Shown: one piece after another, positions 48,020 through 55,563 of the stretch
How the letters are laid out: every line of letters begins with the position of its first letter
Position numbering within the stretch: the first letter of the stretch is position 1
From: Akkermansiaceae bacterium
GTDB lineage: Bacteria > Verrucomicrobiota > Verrucomicrobiia > Verrucomicrobiales > Akkermansiaceae
Length of the DNA stretch: 64,000 nt
Assembly (NCBI GenBank): GCA_030725745.1
Contig: JANRFH010000030.1
Span: 1-64,000 of the forward strand
Direction: 5' to 3'
Made by a program: the position numbers and the translations under genes
The notes under the pieces: model-generated
Databases searched by the model: none
Told to the model about the DNA's origin: nothing
Seen by the model: the letters and a program-made list of their open reading frames with translations, nothing else

Positions 48020-48467
48020 AAATGCCCTCCCTCGCCATCTGCCTGCCATCCATAGGGAAATCTCCTTTTTCCTGAAGAACGCGCCTCGCGATGTGGAAGC
48101 ATTTCCAAGCCCGCTCGATACGGACTTCCCTCCGTGCGCCGCTCATTCGGGTCGCGAGGTGTTGGAAATGACGGACGGGATTCCCCATGAAGCCGTTGCT
48201 GCCATCGGCGGCGTTTTCCAAAATCCACTCAAGTGCTGGATACGGCCATGGCCAGGTGCGGAGGATTTCCGCATCGTCATCGAGGTTTGCAGAAAGTGCC
48301 TTATTTAACTGAAGGATGGCCTGCGCGGGTTTTCCTGACAGCCATTGGGATTGCGCGTAGCGTAAGGCATCTAGATAAAAGTCTTCCCCACGCACAGCAC
48401 CATGGCGCCGAGTCGTTTCCACACCTAGACAACCATTTACTTTGGGCAGGAAAGGACATGGCTGCAT
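48000..48467 (-). CDS. Conserved-looking hypothetical protein
   Basis: 155 residues, ATG start at 48467. Cytoplasmic, helical, with distinctive Trp/Pro-rich segment TWPWPYPALEWILEN and a tandem helix region WLSGKPAQAILQLNKAL. No known family. The stop overlaps the end of phrB. Opposite-strand open frames in this stretch are weaker, and the codon pattern supports this one. Confidence 0.55.
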   Translation of the reverse strand: MQPCPFLPKVNGCLGVETTRRHGAVRGEDFYLDALRYAQSQWLSGKPAQAILQLNKALSANLDDDAEILRTWPWPYPALEWILENAADGSNGFMGNPVRHFQHLATRMSGARREVRIERAWKCFHIARRVLQEKGDFPMDGRQMAREGIFIPGAS

Positions 48468-48561
48468 GCACCCCTTTTAGCACACAGACTTGCTGCCGCG
48501 AGGCAAACTAGGTGCGCACTTTTTCTTGCATAGGTCGCCTGAATCGCAATCTTGCACCCAT

Positions 48562-49788
48562 ATGAGCAACCGTCTTGAAGGAAAAGTCCTCGTCGCCCAA
48601 GGAGGCGGCCCCACACCTGTTATCAACCAAAGCGTCGTTGGCGTAGCGCTGGAGGCACGAAAATTTTCACAAGTCACCTCCATCTACGGTGCGGTGCACG
48701 GCGTTTCAGGAATCATCAACGAGGAATTCGTGGATCTCACACGCGAGACAACCCACAACCTCGAACAAGTAGCAGGCACACCATCCTCCGGCCTCCTCTC
48801 CACACGCGACAAGCCGGATGAAGATTACTGCGCCCGCATGTTTGAGGTCATGAAAGCGCATGACATCCGCTACTTCTTCTACGTCGGCGGCAACGACTCT
48901 TCGGACACCGTGCGCATCGTCAACGAACAGGCAGAAGCAGAGGGCTATGAGCTGCGCGCCATCCACATCCCCAAGACCATCGATAATGACCTTGAAGAAA
49001 ACGACCACTGCCCAGGCTTCGGCTCGGCGGCACGTTTCGTCGCACAGGCATTCATGGGCGTAAATCTCGATAACCGCGCCCTCCAAGGAGTTTACATCGG
49101 CTGCGTGATGGGTCGCCATGCAGGCTTCCTAACAGCCTCATCTGCACTCGCACAAAAATACGTCGATGACGGGCCACATCTTGTTTATGTCCCGGAGCGC
49201 CATTTCACCACCGAGCAGCTCCTCGCCGATGTCGACCGCGTCTATTCCAAGCACGGCCTCTGCACCATAGCAGTTTCCGAAGGCATCTCCGATCCCGACG
49301 GCACTCCAATGATCGTGAAACTCCTAGGCAAAGAAGAGCGCGACTCTCACGGAAACGTCCAACTCTCCGGCACCGGCGCCCTCGGCGATTTGCTCGCAGA
49401 CACCATCCGCGACGGGCTAAAAATCAAGCGCGTGCGCTCAGATACTTTCGGCTACCTTCAGCGCTCCTTCATGGGCATCCAGTCAGATCGTGACGCCCGC
49501 GAGGCTCGCGAGGTGGGTGAAAAAGCCGTCCAGTTCGCCATGTGGGACAACGTCGATGGCTCCGTAGCCATCAAACGCCCAGTTCTCGACTATAGCGTAG
49601 ATTACGAACTCGTAGACATCACCAAGGTCGCAGGAAAAACCCGCCACATGCCAGACAATTTCATCAACGAAGCAGGCAACGGCGTCACGCAAGATTTCAT
49701 GAACTACTGCCGCCCTCTTCTGGGATCGAACCTACCGGAGCCACACCGCCTCCGCGCACCTTCGGTTCCAAAGATCCTCAAGGCTTAG
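48562..49788 (+). CDS. pfkA: 6-phosphofructokinase, PPi-type
   Basis: Phosphorylates fructose 6-phosphate. 408 residues from the ATG at 48562; the frame opens at 48490 but the extra residues are not conserved. Motifs: GGNDSSDT, where ATP enzymes have GGDGS, and PKTIDND with Lys where ATP enzymes have Gly. This Asp/Lys combination is the signature of pyrophosphate-dependent enzymes. MGRHAGFL carries the substrate Arg. It would make glycolysis consume PPi and be reversible. Four-base overlap at the stop with the convergent hypothetical gene. Confidence 0.93.
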   Translation: MSNRLEGKVLVAQGGGPTPVINQSVVGVALEARKFSQVTSIYGAVHGVSGIINEEFVDLTRETTHNLEQVAGTPSSGLLSTRDKPDEDYCARMFEVMKAHDIRYFFYVGGNDSSDTVRIVNEQAEAEGYELRAIHIPKTIDNDLEENDHCPGFGSAARFVAQAFMGVNLDNRALQGVYIGCVMGRHAGFLTASSALAQKYVDDGPHLVYVPERHFTTEQLLADVDRVYSKHGLCTIAVSEGISDPDGTPMIVKLLGKEERDSHGNVQLSGTGALGDLLADTIRDGLKIKRVRSDTFGYLQRSFMGIQSDRDAREAREVGEKAVQFAMWDNVDGSVAIKRPVLDYSVDYELVDITKVAGKTRHMPDNFINEAGNGVTQDFMNYCRPLLGSNLPEPHRLRAPSVPKILKA

Positions 49789-50315
49789 TCTTTTTTCTCT
49801 AGGGATTCCTTCGGAGCCTCCTGCTTAGGCTGCGGGGTTTCCGATTTTTTCGTCTCAGGCTTTACGGGTGTCCATTGACGGTGAAGCTTTATGCTTACGT
49901 CACCCTGCTGCTGGCCAATGAGTTTTCCCTTGGCGCGAGTCTCATGAGAAATGACTAAATCCAGATCCATTCTCAGAACTGCTGGATAGAGGAGGGAGCA
50001 CCAGATCTTCCCCCCTTCCACCGTCTCTTCACTTTTGAGGATATTCCCTTCGGAATCAGTCTTTTCATACGTGAGTGAACCTTTCACCTCGAAAACGCCA
50101 CAAGGATGGCCGTGGACGCCCTCCATCCCTTTGAAAACCATTTCCAGTTTCCCTTGCTCGCCGTCATCGAACACTAGATCCATGCTTTTATCGGAAAGCT
50201 TCGTTTCCGAGCCGGGTGACATGCGTTCCTTTCCAAACCAGCGGGATCTGGACAGCAAGCCGTTCGCCTGTAACTGAGAAGTCACCTGATCCTCCAATTC
50301 CTTACCCCAAGCCAT
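49785..50315 (-). CDS. Hypothetical protein
   Basis: 176 residues from the ATG at 50315 (a TTG at 50321 is two codons earlier). Beta-rich body with repeated hydrophobic-charged alternation and a C-terminal tail of Lys, Glu, Gln and Pro. No signal peptide at this start, although the upstream region is short and a start lost to annotation cannot be excluded. The upstream neighbour (50355-50939) is 39 bp away on the same strand, likely an operon. Function unknown. Confidence 0.55.
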   Translation of the reverse strand: MAWGKELEDQVTSQLQANGLLSRSRWFGKERMSPGSETKLSDKSMDLVFDDGEQGKLEMVFKGMEGVHGHPCGVFEVKGSLTYEKTDSEGNILKSEETVEGGKIWCSLLYPAVLRMDLDLVISHETRAKGKLIGQQQGDVSIKLHRQWTPVKPETKKSETPQPKQEAPKESLEKKD

Positions 50316-50354
50316 CGTCAAAAACTCTTTGCTCGGTTGTAACTTCCAAGCCTT

Positions 50355-50939
50355 TCAATCATAGTTAAACTGCACAGCCTTCCCGACCAAGCGGTTTACA
50401 ATCTTATCATTATCCTGCGGCGGCGGCTCCCCAGCATTTTTTGCTTCGGCGATGGCCTGAAGTTTCGCCAGCTTTTCCGATGGGGAAACCAGTTTTTCGG
50501 TCGTGCCTTCCTTCATCGTAAACCTCGTGACGCGCCCGGCCATTTCATACTCCATCACCTCGTCGCTGCGTGTTGAGAGCACCATTGAGCCCTCACCAAA
50601 CTGAGATTTCCCCGCAAATCTAACCTTCTTGAACTTCGTAACTTGGCTCGTGATGACCTTGATGTGCGGCGGAAAAGGAATGTCTTTACGGAAAAGATAA
50701 CCGTCTACCGTGACATCCACGAGTTTCTCCAGCTCAGGATCAATTTCAATACTCAGATCCTCATCCATCGCCATAATATCCATCTCAACTTTCTCTGAAG
50801 AGCTCCCGCCATCCAGCCATCCGAGCTTCTGGGCAAGCCCTTTGCTCAGATCATAGGTCACGACCATCCCGCTAAGAACTGCGAGATGGAACAGCACCGA
50901 AAGGAACTGCTTGCCCGATTTACCCATTTTTCCAGCCAT
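50355..50939 (-). CDS. Hypothetical membrane-anchored protein
   Basis: 194 residues. One N-terminal hydrophobic segment (residues ~12-29, FLSVLFHLAVLSGMVVTY) after a basic start, then a soluble domain with a beta-rich core and a charged C-terminal helix. No recognised motif. Probably an inner-membrane protein with a periplasmic domain. Paired with the downstream gene at 49785-50315, which it precedes by 39 bp. Confidence 0.55.
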   Translation of the reverse strand: MAGKMGKSGKQFLSVLFHLAVLSGMVVTYDLSKGLAQKLGWLDGGSSSEKVEMDIMAMDEDLSIEIDPELEKLVDVTVDGYLFRKDIPFPPHIKVITSQVTKFKKVRFAGKSQFGEGSMVLSTRSDEVMEYEMAGRVTRFTMKEGTTEKLVSPSEKLAKLQAIAEAKNAGEPPPQDNDKIVNRLVGKAVQFNYD

Positions 50940-51003
50940 TTACGAAAGGAGGATAGTCAATAGATACGAACCATACACTCTTTTTTTTCTAACCATCGCA
51001 CGT

Positions 51004-51035
51004 AAAAAAACCTCCGCGCCGGGGGCATGCGGAGG
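51004..51035 (-). terminator. Terminator of the FKBP gene
   Basis: On the minus strand CCTCCGC (51035-51029) and GCGGAGG (51017-51011) pair and are followed by TTTTTTT. It lies about 34 bp after the FKBP stop. Confidence 0.85.
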
Positions 51036-51068
51036 TCTTGGGAAAGTTCCAACTGTGCCGGAATTGAC

Positions 51069-51896
51069 TTAGTCTCCTTCAGGAGCCTGGACACCACCAC
51101 CTTCAGGAGCTGAGGGTGCGTCCTTGATTTCTAGCAGCTCAAGCTCGAAAATCAGCACCGAGTTTGGGGCGATTTCCGCACTGCGGCGCTGGTCGCGATA
51201 GGCAAGCTCACTAGGAATGAAGATCTTCCACTTCGCACCGACTGGCATAGTCTTCATAGCTTCCTGGAAACCGGGAATGGGAATAATCTGCAAGTTCTGC
51301 GGTAAGCCCGGGATTGGAGTGAGATGCATCCCCACTGGCGAGCCTTCAGGAGAGGCATCGAACTCAGTGCCATCGATCAGAGTGCCCTTGTAGTTCACCA
51401 TGAACAGCTTGATCGGGTCGCCCTCTTTTGGCTCAACGTAAATATCCTCACCGCCTTTTTCAAGAATCTCATATTGTAGGCCACTCTCGGTAGTGGTGAC
51501 ACCCTCACGTTTGCCGTTCTCCTCGAGGAACTTCTTACCCTCCTCGAGATTTTTCTCTGCGATCACTTCTTCCCGCTTATCAACCATGTCAGCGACAGCT
51601 TCCATAGCGGCCTTCACGCGCTCCGGGGAAAGCTCAGGCTCATCACCTTTCACTCCGGCGTTAAAGCCTTTTAGCAAGCTTTCAGAATCAATGTCACCTA
51701 CTTGGATTCCGTAACCATTCAGTTGCTGCCCCATTTGAAATCCGAAGGTATAGGATGAATCGGATTTCGTTTCTTCACTGCTGACAGGAGGAGCTTCGCT
51801 GGGTTCCACAGCCGCATCCTGGGCAAAAGTGAGTCCTGTCAACGCCAAGGCAGTGAGCCCCATATGCGAGACAGTTTTGTAAAAGGAGATTTTCAT
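51069..51896 (-). CDS. FKBP-type peptidyl-prolyl isomerase, exported
   Basis: 275 residues. Signal peptide at residues 1-25 (ending LTFAQ). The FKBP N-terminal helical dimer region (about 45-135) is followed by the FKBP domain, recognisable as VNYKGTLIDGTEFDAS, GFQEAMKTMPVGAKWKIFIPSELAYRD and PNSVLIFELELLEI. It contains an insertion (GSPVGMHLTPIPGLPQNLQII) not found in E. coli FkpA. Acts on periplasmic folding. The last ~15 residues are Gly/Pro/Glu-rich. Confidence 0.93.
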   Translation of the reverse strand: MKISFYKTVSHMGLTALALTGLTFAQDAAVEPSEAPPVSSEETKSDSSYTFGFQMGQQLNGYGIQVGDIDSESLLKGFNAGVKGDEPELSPERVKAAMEAVADMVDKREEVIAEKNLEEGKKFLEENGKREGVTTTESGLQYEILEKGGEDIYVEPKEGDPIKLFMVNYKGTLIDGTEFDASPEGSPVGMHLTPIPGLPQNLQIIPIPGFQEAMKTMPVGAKWKIFIPSELAYRDQRRSAEIAPNSVLIFELELLEIKDAPSAPEGGGVQAPEGD

Positions 51897-52182
51897 ATCT
51901 TAAAGTTTGCGCGCGCACCCTATGAGCGGCCTACGGGCCTGTCCAGATCCGCTTTTTTTGCATTCTTCGATTACTCAATTGAAAAACTTATCGAAAGATT
52001 CAGCCCTCATAGTAGCGATTCGAATTCGAAATACCCCTCCACACCATGTTAATTCTTGTTTTTGAACTTCATCTCCAAAAATATCTACAGAGACAGGGAA
52101 AAACACCCAAAAAATCCGGAGATGCGTGTTTGACACACAGGGGGTGCATCACCTTATCTTCCTTTTTAGCAAAACTCCAAAC
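51897..52182. other. Intergenic region with hairpin and palindrome
   Basis: 286 bp between the divergent FKBP and Pro/Ala-rich genes. It carries AGCGG (51925-51929) pairing with CCGCT (51949-51953) followed by seven T on the plus strand, a terminator-like structure with no gene in front of it. It also has a perfect 12-bp palindrome TTCGAATTCGAA (52019-52030). Promoters for both neighbours should lie here. Confidence 0.4.
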
Positions 52183-52896
52183 ATGAGCGAAAACGAAAAT
52201 AAACCCCCGTCCAAACAGACCTCCAGCGTTCCATTAAAAAAGGAGACCGTTCGGGTAACGCTCAAAGCTGCGGACGCACCTCCTGCTGTTCCTTCCGCTA
52301 GCCTTCCTCCAACAGCTCCAGCTAGGCCACCTGCAGCTCCTGTAGCCGGCCCGCCAAAGCCTCCCAGCGGCGCGCCAACAGCTCCTTCCGCTCCCACAGC
52401 TCCTACGTCGACTGCACCTCTGGCTCCAACAGCACCCAAACCTCCAGTCGCAGGTGCGCCTACCGCACCGAAGGCACTCACACCAGCCCCAACCATTCCA
52501 CTCAAGACGGCCGGCAAGCCTCTTACTACCGGAGCACCTACCATCAAACTGGCAACTACGAACGCGCCAGTTGGAGCACCTACTATAGCACTGAAAACTG
52601 CAAACGCTCCGCTTCCTGGTGGCCCTGCTACTGTCGGCCTCCCCAAGGCTACGGTCGCCCTCGCTCCGCCCACCAAGCCGCTAAGCCCGACATCCGCATC
52701 GGCAACACAGCGCCCTACTCTCTCTGCCGAAGAGGCGGAAGAAGAAAGCGGTGCTGGAACATTTTCGAAAATCCTTGCTGGAGTCGGTCTTGTCGCTGCA
52801 CTGGTAGTTCTTGGCCTTCAACTGAAAATCGCCAATATTTGGATCAGCGCCGAAGATAACGATCGCACTGGCGAATGGTCTCAGCTCCTTGATTAA
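52183..52896 (+). CDS. Pro/Ala/Thr-rich membrane protein with repeats
   Basis: 237 residues from the ATG at 52183. The N-terminal ~170 residues are low-complexity Pro/Ala/Thr. Within it a repeat unit of roughly APTIxLKTxxAP recurs at PTIPLKTAGKP, PTIKLATTNAP and PTIALKTANAP. A transmembrane helix follows near residues 195-215 (ILAGVGLVAALVVLGLQL), with the short acidic end EDNDRTGEWSQLLD. This looks like a cytoplasmic disordered arm anchored by a C-terminal helix. Function unknown. Confidence 0.65.
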   Translation: MSENENKPPSKQTSSVPLKKETVRVTLKAADAPPAVPSASLPPTAPARPPAAPVAGPPKPPSGAPTAPSAPTAPTSTAPLAPTAPKPPVAGAPTAPKALTPAPTIPLKTAGKPLTTGAPTIKLATTNAPVGAPTIALKTANAPLPGGPATVGLPKATVALAPPTKPLSPTSASATQRPTLSAEEAEEESGAGTFSKILAGVGLVAALVVLGLQLKIANIWISAEDNDRTGEWSQLLD

Positions 52897-52918
52897 CCAA
52901 CCCATACCAAGATAAATC

Positions 52919-52999
52919 ATGATTTTAGGCATCATCAATACACTCATCGCAGCAGCAGTCCTTTATCTCGCTTATGCAGCGGGAACGGTTCCTCATTGA
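52919..52999 (+). CDS. Tiny predicted membrane peptide
   Basis: 26-codon frame starting ATG 52919, translated MILGIINTLIAAAVLYLAYA then AGTVPH. It is a single hydrophobic helix, 23 bp after the Pro/Ala-rich protein and before its terminator, so possibly co-transcribed. Too short for statistics; codon use and hydrophobic content are the only evidence. Confidence 0.4.
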   Translation: MILGIINTLIAAAVLYLAYAAGTVPH

Positions 53000-53020
53000 G
53001 ATTTCTCAACTGCCCTTTCT

Positions 53021-53060
53021 CTCCTTCCCGTCGATATTCCGGCAGGAAGGAGTTTTTTTT
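53021..53060 (+). terminator. Terminator of the Pro/Ala-rich transcript
   Basis: CTCCTTCC (53021-53028) pairs with GGAAGGAG (53045-53052) and is followed by eight T. Confidence 0.85.
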
Positions 53061-53104
53061 GTAGTGCCCTTGACGGATCAAGAGAGCGCCACCAAAGTTT
53101 CGGC

Positions 53105-53425
53105 ATGGCAACCAACCTTACATACTCAAATTTCCAATCCGAAGTCATCGACTCAGATCAACCCGTCCTTGTAGATTTCTGGGCGGAATGGTGCGGCCCC
53201 TGCAAAATGATCTCACCAATCCTCGACCAGCTTTCTGGCGAAATCGAAGGCCAAGCCAAGATCGGCAAGGTCAACGTCGATGAAGCGCGCGACCTAGCCG
53301 TGAAGTACAACGTCAAATCAATTCCTCTCCTCCTCTTCTTCAAAAACGGTGAGGTAAAAGATCAGATCGTTGGCGCAAATGTCACCAAGGATCAGCTTAA
53401 ATCGAAGCTTCTAGCTCTTGTGTAA
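53105..53425 (+). CDS. trxA: Thioredoxin
   Basis: 106-residue cytoplasmic disulfide reductase. Active site WCGPCK in [14 protein letters not shown], Asp of the buried acid in LVDFWAEW, and cis-Pro in [12 protein letters not shown]. Length and motifs match classical thioredoxin 1. Flanked by terminators on both sides, so a single-gene unit. Confidence 0.97.
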   Translation: MATNLTYSNFQSEVIDSDQPVLVDFWAEWCGPCKMISPILDQLSGEIEGQAKIGKVNVDEARDLAVKYNVKSIPLLLFFKNGEVKDQIVGANVTKDQLKSKLLALV

Positions 53426-53442
53426 TCGCAGCCCTATACTTC

Positions 53443-53476
53443 AAAGGCTCCTCCCTCAACGGTTGGAGCCTTTTTT
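53443..53476 (+). terminator. Terminator of trxA
   Basis: AAGGCTCC (53444-53451) and GGAGCCTT (53465-53472) form the stem, with T-run after it. About 20 bp after the trxA stop. Confidence 0.85.
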
Positions 53477-53537
53477 CTATAATTGTGCAGCTTATACCCA
53501 TCTAGGGCGCGATGGAGCACCATTTCTACATCGCTCG

Positions 53538-54257
53538 TTACTTCTCCAAACTACGCTTTTTGGTCATCCATTCTCCGAAAAAATCCTCCATGGCTTTGGC
53601 CTCAAGCCTTTCCAAATTACCCATTCCGGGAACTAGATTCGGAACAGGACATCTCCGCAGAATAACTTTCACCTCGAAGGGTTCAACTCCCGCCCTCTCC
53701 ACTTCTAATACCACTTCTGAAAAAGGCTTCATTTTTGCGATAGAATCACTGAACAGATTCACCGCACCGCCCTCTTTCCAACCACTTCCATTCAGGGAAA
53801 CAATCATATCACCTGCTCGCAACTTGGATGAGTCCGCAGGACTTCCTTTGAGAATCTCTGTCACTACAATGCCGATCATCTGATCACCCTTTTCATCAAG
53901 ATTCTTGATCTCTTCGATCATTGAAATTCCAAGATAGGGCTTACCTTCGAGTTGGTAGTCCTTGTCACTTAGACTTCTGAGCACCTGCTGAACTCTTTCT
54001 CGTATTTCAGGATCTTCGTTATCATCCCACAACTCTAGCAACTGCTGGACTGCCCCTTCACCACCTTTATCCGCCCATTTCAGTAGATCTGCCTGAGCAG
54101 TTTCACGCTCAACAAATGCATCTGCAGAAAGCCTATCAGTAATCCCCGCAGGCAGACTCAACAATGAAGAGGCCGAGAGTAGAAAGAAAGAAGTAGTCAG
54201 GAGTATCAAGTCGGCTTTCACGGCATCACTTTGCGTTCGTGATGGAGCGGCAACCAA
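53538..54257 (-). CDS. Exported PDZ-domain protein of the EPS cassette
   Basis: 239 residues, TTG start; an internal GTG at 54221 gives a cleaner signal peptide (KADLILLTTSFFLLSASSLL). Residues ~45-95 are helical and resemble a short HEAT-like pair (GAVQQLLELWDDNEDPEIRERV). The PDZ domain spans ~105-205, with carboxylate loop YLGISM and LKGSPADSSKLRAGDMIVSLNG. No protease domain. Three bases after the upstream Wza-like stop, so in the same operon. It may bind C-termini of partners during polysaccharide export. Confidence 0.7.
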   Translation of the reverse strand: MVAAPSRTQSDAVKADLILLTTSFFLLSASSLLSLPAGITDRLSADAFVERETAQADLLKWADKGGEGAVQQLLELWDDNEDPEIRERVQQVLRSLSDKDYQLEGKPYLGISMIEEIKNLDEKGDQMIGIVVTEILKGSPADSSKLRAGDMIVSLNGSGWKEGGAVNLFSDSIAKMKPFSEVVLEVERAGVEPFEVKVILRRCPVPNLVPGMGNLERLEAKAMEDFFGEWMTKKRSLEK

Positions 54258-54260
54258 CTA

Positions 54261-54827
54261 TCACCCGCCGAATGGTCCCTTTTCCGGAACCTCGATCGTA
54301 TCTTTAGGCTCGACCAAAATCTGTTTTGCTTCGTGATCTCTGAGATCGTAGGTAGACATTCTGCCTTCTCTATATAGTCGCACCCTCTTCATTGAACCGA
54401 ACTCGTCGGCACCACCTGCCGCCTGTATCGCCTGATAAATCGTAAGATGCTGCTGCCAAGAGACAGCACCCGTTTTACGGACATGCCCGCCTACAAATAC
54501 CGTTTGATCCTTAGGGTCGCCCATCTCCCTATTATCAATGACCTGAATCGTAGGGTTTTGGTAAATCTCTGCAGCTTTATAGGCGTTTTCTACAGTAGTG
54601 GCAAAAGTTTCAGCCTTCAATCCACCTGCTCTTAGTTTTCCAATAAATGGCATATTCACCATTCCGTCCTCAGAGACAGGATAGATCGAGTCGATCTTTC
54701 CTTTTTCCTCCAGTGCAACTCCGAGAATATTGATTTTGACTGAAGTCCCAGGCTCGATTTCAGCAAGCGAGGGGGAAACGAGAAAAATTAAGAATAGAAA
54801 AGCGGTTACTAGGGATCGTGGCGCCAT
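54261..54827 (-). CDS. Short Wza-like polysaccharide export protein, copy 1
   Basis: 188 residues from the ATG at 54827. Signal peptide ends at LVSPSLAE. A Poly_export domain (PGTSVKINILGVALEEKG to KIDSIYPVSEDGMVNMPFIG) and one SLBB-like domain (VFVGGHVRKTGAVSWQQHLTIYQAIQAAGG). It lacks the further SLBB domains and the outer-membrane helix of full-length Wza (~380 residues). Highly similar to the next gene (54938-55504), so the pair arose by tandem duplication. Likely periplasmic or outer-membrane ring component. Confidence 0.82.
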   Translation of the reverse strand: MAPRSLVTAFLFLIFLVSPSLAEIEPGTSVKINILGVALEEKGKIDSIYPVSEDGMVNMPFIGKLRAGGLKAETFATTVENAYKAAEIYQNPTIQVIDNREMGDPKDQTVFVGGHVRKTGAVSWQQHLTIYQAIQAAGGADEFGSMKRVRLYREGRMSTYDLRDHEAKQILVEPKDTIEVPEKGPFGG

Positions 54828-54937
54828 GATATTTGAATATTTTAGTTTATCGGATCTAAAGCTCAAGTCGCACAGTGGAAATTCATTTTATACTGGCGGC
54901 TCACACCACGGTATAGCTCGGATGGATGGCTAAAACC

Positions 54938-55504
54938 TTACTGTCCGAACCAGTTCTTTTGCGGAACTTCAATGGTATCGTTTGGCTCCATGGGAACTCT
55001 CATGAACTGTGGATTGGTCAAGTCGTAAGTCTGCATCCTACCATTCCTGTAGAGTTTTACCCTCTTCAAGCTTCCGAACTCCGTTGCTCCGCCAGCAGAC
55101 TGAACCGCTTGGTAAATGGTAAGGTTCTTTTGCCAATTAACGGGGCCAGTTCGACGAACTTGACCACCTACGTGAATCATCTGCTCCTTCACTCCTGCAC
55201 CGCCCCTAGTGTCAATGACTTGAATAGTCGGAGTCGTATAAATTTCTGCAGCCTTGTATCTGCTCTGAATCGAAGCAGCCAAGTTTTCTGGATTCATCCC
55301 AGCGGCGCGCACTGATCCAATATACGGCATGTTGATGTTGCCGCCTTCGCTAACAGGGTAGAGTCCATCGATTGAGCCTTTTTCACTGGTAGGAACACCC
55401 ATGATTGTGATCTGAACCGATGTGCCTGATTCGATTTGAGACATGGCCGGTGAAATGGCAAATGATAAGCCAATTAGTGCTGCTAGGAGATTCTTGAGTT
55501 TCAT
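54938..55504 (-). CDS. Short Wza-like polysaccharide export protein, copy 2
   Basis: 188 residues from the ATG at 55504. Same build as copy 1: signal peptide (ending PAMSQ), Poly_export core (GTSVQITIMGVPTSEKGS, GLYPVSEGGNINMPYIGS) and one SLBB-like region (IHVGGQVRRTGPVNWQKNLTIYQAVQSAGG). It ends WFGQ where copy 1 ends PFGG. 59 bp after the tyrosine kinase, in the same operon. Confidence 0.82.
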   Translation of the reverse strand: MKLKNLLAALIGLSFAISPAMSQIESGTSVQITIMGVPTSEKGSIDGLYPVSEGGNINMPYIGSVRAAGMNPENLAASIQSRYKAAEIYTTPTIQVIDTRGGAGVKEQMIHVGGQVRRTGPVNWQKNLTIYQAVQSAGGATEFGSLKRVKLYRNGRMQTYDLTNPQFMRVPMEPNDTIEVPQKNWFGQ

Positions 55505-55563
55505 GATATGATAAGTGATGAATTCTATTATCAACTATAAGACATGCTAGTTTATGAGTTGTC

